A stretch of 64,000 nt of DNA from Balneola sp. (GTDB lineage: Bacteria > Bacteroidota > Rhodothermia > Balneolales > Balneolaceae). How positions within the stretch are numbered: position 1 is the stretch's first letter; every line of letters starts with the position of its first letter. The translations under genes and the position numbers were made by a program. Location: positions 248,001 to 312,000 of the forward strand of contig JAEPNB010000003.1 in assembly GCA_017643645.1 (NCBI GenBank). Reading direction: 5' to 3'. The notes under the pieces are model-generated. The model worked only from the letters and a program-made list of their open reading frames with translations, made no database searches and was not told where the DNA came from. This document shows, in pieces, positions 1 through 6,768 of this stretch.

Positions 1-467
1 CAGAGCAAATGTATGGCTTGAAAGGAGAAGTATCTGATGAAGAAGATTACATCATTCCGATTGGAAAAGGAAAGATCAAACGTGAAGGCGAACAAGTGAC
101 TTTAGTAGCTCACGGGAAAATGTATCACTTAGCAGTACAAGCAGCAAAAGAGCTGGCAAAAGACGGTGTGGAATGTGAAATTATTGATCCGAGAACAGTA
201 AAGCCTTTGGATCTTCCGCTGATCATTGAATCAATTAAGAAAACAAACAGATGCGTAATTCTGGATGAAGCTCATCCCTTTGGTGGATTGGCTGCTGAAG
301 TTGGATTCTTAATTCAGCGCGAAGCTTTTGATTATTTGGATGCACCTGTTCAGCGTGTAACACTGCCTGATGTTTGTGCACCATTTGCTAAAAACCTTTT
401 TGATCTTTGGTATCCTTCTGTTAAGCAGGTTGTAGATGCTGTGAATCAGGTTACTTACAGAAATTAA
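1..467 (+). CDS. pdhB: Pyruvate dehydrogenase E1 component subunit beta (C-terminal part)
   Basis: Partial gene: the reading frame is open from base 3 and the N-terminal half lies before the window. The roughly 155 visible residues are the C-terminal transketolase domain of the E1 beta subunit, which with E1 alpha decarboxylates pyruvate on thiamine diphosphate and passes the acetyl group to E2. Seen: the segment VTLVAHGKMYHLAVQAA followed by ECEIIDPRTVKPLD and the LDEAHPFGGLAAEVGFLI stretch, all typical of this family (full length about 325 residues). The E2 gene begins 24 bases downstream on the same strand, so the two are almost certainly co-transcribed. The related branched-chain 2-oxoacid dehydrogenase beta subunit is an alternative, but the E2 partner with a PDH-type single lipoyl domain favours PDH. 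Confidence 0.9.
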   Translation, partial: EQMYGLKGEVSDEEDYIIPIGKGKIKREGEQVTLVAHGKMYHLAVQAAKELAKDGVECEIIDPRTVKPLDLPLIIESIKKTNRCVILDEAHPFGGLAAEVGFLIQREAFDYLDAPVQRVTLPDVCAPFAKNLFDLWYPSVKQVVDAVNQVTYRN

Positions 468-491
468 TAAACTCACTAACTCGAAGAAATT

Positions 492-1760
492 ATGGCTATA
501 AAGATAGAAATGCCGAAGTTGAGCGACACTATGGAAGAAGGAGTGATCGCTAAATGGAATGTTAAAGAAGGCGACAAGATTTCTGCCGGTGATATCATCG
601 CTGAAGTTGAAACAGATAAAGCCACCATGGATGTGGAAGCATTCGATGACGGAACGCTTCTAAAGATTATTCCTCAGGAAGGAGATGCGGTTCCTTTAGG
701 TGGACTTATCGCTGTGATCGGAGAGGAAGGAGAGGATATTTCTGATATTCTTGACGAAGCAGGAGGGGGCGGAAGTTCTGAAAGTTCTAAGTCAGAAGAT
801 TCTGATAAAAAAGAAGAAAAAAAGTCTGAAGAAAAAGAAGAGGAGAAATCAGAGCAGAAAACAGAATCAAAAGATGCTTCATCCGAATCTGATAACGGAA
901 GAGTAAAAGCTTCTCCATTAGCTAAAAAAATGGCTGAAGATAAAGGAATTGATATCACTTCTGTTCAGGGTTCAGGTCCTGATGGCAGAGTTGTTAAAAA
1001 AGATATTGAAGATTATAAAGGTGGAAGTAGTTCATCAAAACCATCGAGTTCTTCAACTGCATCTAAAACTTTTGAGAGCTTAGAAAGCAAAGAAGTGAAA
1101 GTTTCTCAAATGAGAAAAGTGATTGCCCGAAGACTTTCTGAAAGTAAATTCACAAATCCGCATTTCTACGAGACTATAGACATTGACATGAAGGCTGCAA
1201 TGGCTGCTCGTTCTTCAATGAATGAAGCTAATGATGTGAAGATCAGTTTCAACGACATTGTAGTTAAAGCTTGTGCAATCGCTCTAACGCGTCACCAGGC
1301 AATAAACAGCTCTTGGCACGACGATGTGATTAAAGAGCACGGAGACGTTCACGTAGCTGTTGCTGTAGCAATTGATGAAGGTTTAATGACCCCGGTTATC
1401 ACACATGCTGATAAGAAAGGGCTGTCAGAAATTTCATCCGAAACCAGAGAACTAGCCGGATTGGCAAGAGATCGTAAACTTCAACCTGAACAAATGGAAG
1501 GAAGCACTTTCACCATCTCGAATTTGGGAATGTTTGGTATAGAAGAGTTTACAGCTATTATTAACCCTCCAAATGCATGTATTCTTGCTGTTGGGGCTAT
1601 CCGCGATGTTCCTGTGGTAGAAAACGGAGCTGTAGTTCCGGGTAAACGTATGAAGATCACTCTCTCAAGTGATCATAGAATCGTAGATGGAGCAAAAGCA
1701 GCCCAATTCTTAAATACAGTTAAGAATTTACTGGAGAATCCACTATCGATGTTGCTCTAA
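492..1760 (+). CDS. pdhC: Dihydrolipoamide acetyltransferase, E2 of pyruvate dehydrogenase
   Basis: E2 core of the pyruvate dehydrogenase complex, transferring the acetyl group from lipoyl-lysine to CoA in the cytoplasm. Domains seen in order: one lipoyl domain (residues 1-80) with the lipoylation site Lys43 in EVETDKATMDVEA; a Ser/Glu/Lys-rich flexible linker (about 90-135); a peripheral subunit-binding domain (about 137-172, KASPLAKKMAEDKGID then GSGPDGRVVKKDI); a second Ser-rich linker; and the catalytic acyltransferase domain ending with the active-site motif DHRIVDG (His395, Asp399). Length 422 is normal for a single-lipoyl E2. It follows the E1 beta gene and is closed by an intrinsic terminator 26 bases downstream. 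The protein-level assignment is firm; PDH rather than another 2-oxoacid dehydrogenase is inferred from the neighbour and the motif context. Confidence 0.93.
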   Translation: MAIKIEMPKLSDTMEEGVIAKWNVKEGDKISAGDIIAEVETDKATMDVEAFDDGTLLKIIPQEGDAVPLGGLIAVIGEEGEDISDILDEAGGGGSSESSKSEDSDKKEEKKSEEKEEEKSEQKTESKDASSESDNGRVKASPLAKKMAEDKGIDITSVQGSGPDGRVVKKDIEDYKGGSSSSKPSSSSTASKTFESLESKEVKVSQMRKVIARRLSESKFTNPHFYETIDIDMKAAMAARSSMNEANDVKISFNDIVVKACAIALTRHQAINSSWHDDVIKEHGDVHVAVAVAIDEGLMTPVITHADKKGLSEISSETRELAGLARDRKLQPEQMEGSTFTISNLGMFGIEEFTAIINPPNACILAVGAIRDVPVVENGAVVPGKRMKITLSSDHRIVDGAKAAQFLNTVKNLLENPLSMLL

Positions 1761-1786
1761 GCGACGTTTATTTTCATTCTGAATTT

Positions 1787-1816
1787 AAAAGCCTTGGTCT
1801 TTGATCAAGGCTTTTT
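1787..1816. terminator. Bidirectional intrinsic terminator between pdhC and the motB-like gene
   Basis: A perfect hairpin AAAAGCCTTG / CAAGGCTTTT with a 9-base loop is flanked by A and T runs, so it can terminate in both directions. It sits exactly between two convergent genes: pdhC ends at 1760 and the motB-like gene ends at 1829 on the other strand. It therefore also marks the 3' end of the fibre/motor operon. Confidence 0.85.
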
Positions 1817-1828
1817 CTATATCCAAAA

Positions 1829-3562
1829 TCAGACTCTTTCAATTAAGTAGATAACAGGGAAGAGTTCAGAACTGTCTCTTTCTATAATGCTGTACAACTC
1901 AGAAATTTCTTCCCAATCTGTATAAGGGCGTGTAACTAAATAATAGCGGCCATTGTTAAATGTTTTAATACTACTCTGAACATTCAATTCTTCTCTCAGA
2001 CGTTGAGCTAAAAGATCGATTTCTCTTTTCGTGGCAAAGGAGCCTAGTTGAATTTGGTAAGTAAACGAATATTCTGAGACAGTAGATGGATCATACTTTA
2101 TAAAAGCACCACTTAGAATGTCAATGTTTTTGATGGTTCTCAGACGGTTTTGAGCAGCTGAGATACTATTTATTGGAGTTGTAAGTACAGTATAAGCCTG
2201 AAGTGATTTTTGTTCAATTACAGCTTCTATATTATACTGTTGAGCCATTGTTTCTCTAAATGAAATAGCATTTTGTTCATTTTGAAAGAAAGCAAGCTGA
2301 ATTTGATATTTGAGTGGTTGTGGTCTTAATCTTCCATCATCGTAGCATTGCTGAACAAAGCCTGTAATTTGATCTCCATCAAGATTTTCCTCAATAGTTC
2401 TTTGTAAAGCTATCGTTTCAGAAAACGATTTCATGCTTGCTGTTCTGATCGAGAATAATAAATTATCGTACATTATCTCAAAAGGAACTCCGGTTTTTTG
2501 TTCTGCATTCCGAGAAAAATTAAAGCTGTTCGCAAAAGATTCGAAGCCTCCGACTTGAACAGAATATCTACACCCGTTCTCAAAATTTCCGATGCTGGAA
2601 TTATTTCTTTGAGATTGCGGAGAATTAGTTTGAGCAGGGGGAGGAGCCACCTCAGCTACAACACTTTCAGTAACAGGTTCATTTGGAGTTTTTATCTCAG
2701 TATTTTCAGACTCAGTAAGGTTTTCATCAGAAGCTAGCCGGCTCGTATTTTCAGGATTCTCTGCTTCTCCATCTGTAGCAGCTATTTCTTCATTCTCTTG
2801 GTTTAATATCTCTTCGATAAGCTCTTCCTGAGTGGATAATGAATCTGTACTTGCTATTCGCTCAGGAATTCCGGAATAAAAAAGTCTGAGAACAACACGC
2901 CTGTTCTTATCTTTGCTTGCAGGATAGGGGTTTCCTTGTTCATCAAATTCTACAACTGGTCTGGAGTCGGCGTATCCTGAAGCTTTTAACCGGTCCTGAT
3001 TAATGCCCATATTACTGAAATATTTAACAATATTAGAAGCTCTGGCGGTTGATAATTCCCAGTTAGATTCAAATTTTGAGGAGGAGATAGGGACATTATC
3101 AGTGTGTCCTTCCACATCAATTTCAAAATCGTTATAGGATATAATCCTGAAAGCAGCTAAAACACGGTTAAGAATTTCTGAAGCTTCATCTTCTAACTCA
3201 GCGCTGCCAGAAGTGTATAAATCATCGCTTTTAAACCGGATTTTTACATCATTCAATTCCCGGAATATTTCAAGGTTACCTTGCTCAATTTCCGGAGCTA
3301 ACAAACCTTCAAGTTCTTCTTTAATATTTTCGATTGGAGTAGTGATAAACTCAGTTTCGTTCAAAGAAGATTTAAACAATTCAGAGACAGAAAAAGGCTC
3401 ACCATTATTCAGATCTGAGAATGAGAGTAATATGATCAGAAAACCTAAAAGAATTGTAATAATATCCAGATAGCTTACTTGCCAGCTGTCATCATCTTCT
3501 ACTTCTGCCTCTTGTTTAGGATAAAGTGAATTCTTCGTGCTATTTGGGTGATCTGAACTCAA
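1829..3562 (-). CDS. MotB-like stator protein with OmpA domain and three SPOR domains
   Basis: Inner-membrane stator subunit predicted to anchor a MotA-type ion channel to peptidoglycan. The single membrane helix (about 29-48) contains SWQVSYLDIITILLGF, where Asp33 matches the ion-binding Asp of MotB (Asp32 in E. coli). An OmpA-like peptidoglycan-binding domain follows (about 105-230) with EGHTDNVP (from 151), NWELSTARA and the NRRVVLRL end. After an acidic, Asn/Glu-rich linker come three repeats starting CRYSVQVGGF (331), KYQIQLAFF (419) and TYQIQLGSF (501), which read as SPOR domains that bind amidase-denuded septal peptidoglycan. Ordinary MotB is about 300 residues and has no SPOR domain, so this 577-residue architecture is unusual. 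The start is TTG, 14 bases after the motA-like stop; there is no other Met before the helix. It is the last gene of the operon. TolR/ExbD are excluded by the OmpA domain. Confidence 0.88.
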   Translation of the reverse strand: MSSDHPNSTKNSLYPKQEAEVEDDDSWQVSYLDIITILLGFLIILLSFSDLNNGEPFSVSELFKSSLNETEFITTPIENIKEELEGLLAPEIEQGNLEIFRELNDVKIRFKSDDLYTSGSAELEDEASEILNRVLAAFRIISYNDFEIDVEGHTDNVPISSSKFESNWELSTARASNIVKYFSNMGINQDRLKASGYADSRPVVEFDEQGNPYPASKDKNRRVVLRLFYSGIPERIASTDSLSTQEELIEEILNQENEEIAATDGEAENPENTSRLASDENLTESENTEIKTPNEPVTESVVAEVAPPPAQTNSPQSQRNNSSIGNFENGCRYSVQVGGFESFANSFNFSRNAEQKTGVPFEIMYDNLLFSIRTASMKSFSETIALQRTIEENLDGDQITGFVQQCYDDGRLRPQPLKYQIQLAFFQNEQNAISFRETMAQQYNIEAVIEQKSLQAYTVLTTPINSISAAQNRLRTIKNIDILSGAFIKYDPSTVSEYSFTYQIQLGSFATKREIDLLAQRLREELNVQSSIKTFNNGRYYLVTRPYTDWEEISELYSIIERDSSELFPVIYLIERV

Positions 3563-3576
3563 TTAGGAAATATTTA

Positions 3577-4374
3577 CTAAAATTGTTGACTTGCCCGGTG
3601 CATATGAGCTTTGAGTTTATCATAAATCAATAGAGAAGATTTTTGTTCTTGTATAAGCAGTATGCCCTCAAGGATAAGTTTTTCCCTAAAAAATTGAAGG
3701 GATGCAATGTTATTCATCTTTTTGGACATGGGTACAAAAATAAAATTACCGATCACTATTCCGTATAAAGTGGTCATTAGAGCAGCGGCCAATCCGGTTA
3801 AAAGCGAATTCATTTCATTAAACCCTGACAGAATAACAATTAACCCGAATAGTGTTCCCAGCATCCCAAAAACAGGAGCTGTTTTGCCCATACTACCTAT
3901 AATTTGATTGATCTGTTGCTGTCGTGTAAATGTTTCCTGAATATTGATTTCAGCAAGCTCCCTGAGATCTTCATTAGAATAATTGGTATCCAAAATTGAA
4001 AACAAGTATCCTTCAAACTGATTGCTGTACTCTTCACTTAGCTCAGAAATTGCATTAACTTTATCAATTCTAATTCTCTTCTGCCACTCTAAAATTCTTT
4101 CTATGTCTTGCTCTAGTAGTTTGTCATCAATGTTGCTTTGTGAAAAAAGGCGGGTACTTTCTCTTAAAGCCTTAATAACTTTTTTGAATGGATAGCTGAT
4201 AAATACGCTTGCCGAAATACCTCCAAAAACAATAGCTAAACTTGGCAGATTGAGAAATTCATACTTTGCAGGTATGGAACTAAACTGGGCAAAGCCGACA
4301 ACCAACAGAGCTCCCCACACCAGAATTGCCAGTGAGACTAAAAAACTAAGTATATTTAAAAAAGAAGTACGCAT
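3577..4374 (-). CDS. MotA-like stator ion-channel subunit
   Basis: Four-helix MotA family protein (265 residues; E. coli MotA is 295). Predicted helices are near 5-28, 43-62, 165-185 and 191-214, with the large cytoplasmic loop between helices 2 and 3 as in MotA. Family signatures seen: GGISASVFISYPFKKV, then TAPVFGMLGTLFGLI with Pro167 (equivalent of E. coli Pro173), LLTGLAAALMTTLYG, Pro215 in FVPMSKKM (equivalent of Pro222), and the MotA C-terminal motif LILEGILLIQE followed by IYDKLKA. The TolQ/ExbB branch has three helices and lacks this ending. It is immediately followed by the MotB-like gene and preceded by a TPR lipoprotein and a FliF-FliG fusion, so its rotor partner is presumably that fusion. 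Known function of the family: proton or sodium flow through MotA5B2 drives rotation. Confidence 0.9.
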   Translation of the reverse strand: MRTSFLNILSFLVSLAILVWGALLVVGFAQFSSIPAKYEFLNLPSLAIVFGGISASVFISYPFKKVIKALRESTRLFSQSNIDDKLLEQDIERILEWQKRIRIDKVNAISELSEEYSNQFEGYLFSILDTNYSNEDLRELAEINIQETFTRQQQINQIIGSMGKTAPVFGMLGTLFGLIVILSGFNEMNSLLTGLAAALMTTLYGIVIGNFIFVPMSKKMNNIASLQFFREKLILEGILLIQEQKSSLLIYDKLKAHMHRASQQF

Positions 4375-4408
4375 GCTTAGTTAAATTTTAAATTTTCTTT
4401 AAATGCTT

Positions 4409-4903
4409 TCATTCTATTAATCCTTGTCTCCTTAGTTCCTGAACAATAACAGGAGAAGGAGGCAGTGGAATATCCGGATCTAATTCCAGCGCTCTTCTCC
4501 AGAAAATCACAAAGTTCTCTGTAGAACCCAGCCCAAAATATATACTCCCTTTGAGAGCAAGAGCGTCGGGTGTTTCTTTTATTCTTAATGCTTGGTTAAT
4601 TAAAAACAAAGCTTCCTCATATTCACCATTGAAAGACTTTTGTTGAGCCTGAATATAAAATGTAGTAATTCGGTTTGCTTTAACCTGATTTTCCCTATAA
4701 ATACGGTCTTTGTAAACTTTTTTGAGCGAGTCTTGCTTAAATTGTTCTTCATCAATTTCCGGAACGGTTGGTTGTTCAGATTGTGAACTATCTGAGGTAG
4801 ATTTAGGTACCGCAGACGCCTGTTGTTGCTCATTAGCGGCTATGTCTTTTGAACCTCCGCAGCCAACAATATATGAAACCGCAAAAATTGCAATAAGAGA
4901 CAA
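4409..4903 (-). CDS. TPR lipoprotein related to the usher C-terminal domain
   Basis: Small envelope lipoprotein of about 164 residues. A hydrophobic segment ends in a lipobox-like VGCGG, so acylation at Cys15 is likely. A Ser/Gln-rich linker leads to a TPR-like helical region (about 80-164). That region is clearly homologous to the last 95 residues of the usher encoded two genes upstream: both show the order QAL or QAQ, EEAL/DQAL, ALKGS, then LELDPDIPLP or VEFNPDIFIP, and a closing leucine-rich helix. The start is uncertain: TTG at 4903 is the only standard start and gives a signal lacking positive charges, while about fourteen in-frame codons upstream encode a Lys/Arg-rich segment without ATG, GTG or TTG. 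It sits between the FliF-FliG fusion and motA. I infer a periplasmic adaptor role; no biochemical function is assigned. Confidence 0.75.
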   Translation of the reverse strand: MSLIAIFAVSYIVGCGGSKDIAANEQQQASAVPKSTSDSSQSEQPTVPEIDEEQFKQDSLKKVYKDRIYRENQVKANRITTFYIQAQQKSFNGEYEEALFLINQALRIKETPDALALKGSIYFGLGSTENFVIFWRRALELDPDIPLPPSPVIVQELRRQGLIE

Positions 4904-4925
4904 AAGATAATTCGATATGTATTTT

Positions 4926-6752
4926 CTAGTCTTGATCTTCTTTGCTTTCTTTTAGTGACTTTCTAATTGAACTGACCAAAATTTTCTTAGCTTCATCATT
5001 ACTTTTTTGGTCACCATTGAGGGCTTCAAGTTCAAGCCTTATAAGCTGTTGTTCTCGTTTTGGACGCCCTGAAAGTAATTTATCAATTGATGCTTGCTCA
5101 AGTCCGATGATAGCATCCAGCAAAGTGGTTGTATCAATTGTTTCAATACCGTTTTTAACCACTTCATCATCCAGATCCGGAATCTGATCAATGGTGAAAA
5201 ATTCTTTTTCTAGTATTCCACCTATCGGAGATCCTGTTGATTTAAGTTGCTCTATATATCTTTTTTGCTCATCGACAGGAAGGTTTTCAAGAATCGGTAT
5301 AATATTTTCAATTCCGTAATCTTCTTGTTGTTCTTTATCCCGTACAAAAATGGCTTTCTCAAATAGTGATGCAGAAATCTTACTTTGTTCCTTGTAAGTA
5401 AGTGTATGTAGGGTTGACATTTTAAGCATGATCTCGGCTGCTCTTGACCTTTCAAAAGAGTTTAAGATAGAGGCAGCTTTTTTTTCGGGTAAATAATCTA
5501 TAATGAGTGCAGCACTTACATTGTTTTCTGTCTTAATTAGCTCAGATAACAAATGATCAGATAAATGGGTTAGAAATTTGAATAACCCAAGCTTAGCATG
5601 CTTCTTAGTACTTTTCGCATCAGGACTTTCATCTTCAATTACTGAATTAAAATATTTAGCTGCTCTGTATTTTTCATCGATTGACATCGGGCTCAAGTCA
5701 AGTAAAGCTTTCTTTATGATCTCAAGTTTTTCTTCAGGGATGTGATTTTCCAACAACCTAAGTGAGCTTTGGTCAATGGCAGAAACTACTTCAGCAACAT
5801 TTGTAGGACCATTCTTTTCATCGCTATCAATCCAGAATTCAAATACCAAAGAAACTTCCTGGGGGTATTTAAAGAAGTTCTCGGATACAAGTTCAAATTC
5901 AGAAACAATATCACGGGATTTTTCTTTTGAACTTCCATGAAAGCTTAGATTACTGTCAGGATTTAAGGTCCCTTCCAGAGTTATCTGACTCTTCAGGTTT
6001 TCTCGTTGAGACTGGTAATTCGAATTGTCTTTTGAATTGCGGAGCAACCCATACCCAAATAAACCCAATAAAAATACACCTAATAATATTATTTCTACCA
6101 GATAATCTTTAAAAGAACTCAAAAGATCTTTTGGTTCCGGTTCCTGAGTATTTGTAATAACTACAGCAGGTTCAAAACTTGGATCAGGGATCGCTAGTTG
6201 TGTAATATTAATGACATCTCCTCTTGTAAAATCTACCTTAGCAGCAAATCCGGTTACTCTTCTCATAAAATCTAAATCAGAAACTGAAAATGAAGTGTCT
6301 GCATAGATATTAATTGCCAGGTTGTTTAACCGAAGACTTTTATAAGTGTTTTGACTCAGTACATTTTCAGGAGTTTGAGTCGTTGGAGCGTTTTGAAGAT
6401 TTTCATCAGGGATAAAGGGGAGACCGGGCATGAAAATATTTTGCTGAGGCCTAGAATTTATAGTTGGGTTAGTCTGAGATTGAAATGTTTCTTCAACTAA
6501 TTCAGCATTTATATTTACATCAACAAAGAACTTTTTTCTATCAAAATGATTAGATAGTATCTGAATAATTTGAGAATCATAAGCTTGTTCCAAAGAAGCA
6601 ATTTGAAGTTCTCCCGACTGTGAAGAAACACTTGTTTGTGCAAAAGCAGATAAATTGAAAATGAACACAAGGAACAATAGAGTAAACATGTTCCTTAAAA
6701 AAGAAATGTTCTCTAAAATCTTAATTGGTAGTATAGTATTTCTATATATCAT
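4926..6752 (-). CDS. FliF (RBM3)-FliG fusion, rotor-like protein
   Basis: About 608 residues from the ATG at 6752; a TTG at 6779 overlapping the usher stop is an alternative. Order seen: signal/anchor segment (about 20-39); a periplasmic domain (about 52-190) matching the FliF ring-building motif 3, with LEQAYDSQIIQILSNHF, FVDVNINAEL, then LNNLAINIYADTSFS, the VTGF segment and FTRGDVINITQLAIP; a membrane helix (about 218-238); then a cytoplasmic part with all three FliG domains: FliG-N (about 300-375), FliG-M (about 400-465, ALIIDYLPEKKAASIL) and FliG-C (about 475-580). In FliG-C the torque helix aligns without gaps to E. coli FliG as I recall it: Arg566 for R281 and Glu574 for D289, whereas K264 is replaced by Ile549. 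The FliM-binding EHPQ motif of FliG-M reads ENNV here. No fliM or fliN is nearby. Motor partners MotA/MotB follow. The whole would be a minimal MS ring with built-in FliG. Confidence 0.8.
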   Translation of the reverse strand: MIYRNTILPIKILENISFLRNMFTLLFLVFIFNLSAFAQTSVSSQSGELQIASLEQAYDSQIIQILSNHFDRKKFFVDVNINAELVEETFQSQTNPTINSRPQQNIFMPGLPFIPDENLQNAPTTQTPENVLSQNTYKSLRLNNLAINIYADTSFSVSDLDFMRRVTGFAAKVDFTRGDVINITQLAIPDPSFEPAVVITNTQEPEPKDLLSSFKDYLVEIILLGVFLLGLFGYGLLRNSKDNSNYQSQRENLKSQITLEGTLNPDSNLSFHGSSKEKSRDIVSEFELVSENFFKYPQEVSLVFEFWIDSDEKNGPTNVAEVVSAIDQSSLRLLENHIPEEKLEIIKKALLDLSPMSIDEKYRAAKYFNSVIEDESPDAKSTKKHAKLGLFKFLTHLSDHLLSELIKTENNVSAALIIDYLPEKKAASILNSFERSRAAEIMLKMSTLHTLTYKEQSKISASLFEKAIFVRDKEQQEDYGIENIIPILENLPVDEQKRYIEQLKSTGSPIGGILEKEFFTIDQIPDLDDEVVKNGIETIDTTTLLDAIIGLEQASIDKLLSGRPKREQQLIRLELEALNGDQKSNDEAKKILVSSIRKSLKESKEDQD

Positions 6753-6768
6753 GAAATGGTAAATACCC

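Noticed and set aside
674-958. Open frame antisense to the E2 gene
   Set aside because: Runs opposite the low-complexity Ser/Glu/Lys linker of pdhC; the Ser/Phe-rich translation is an artefact of that bias.
3577-4374. Reading the MotA-like gene as TolQ or ExbB
   Set aside because: Four helices, the MotA C-terminal motif and a MotB with an OmpA domain next to it fit MotA better.
1829-6752. Remnant of a flagellar operon
   Set aside because: No export, rod, hook or filament genes are present, and the genes are intact and tightly linked to chaperone and usher genes rather than decayed.
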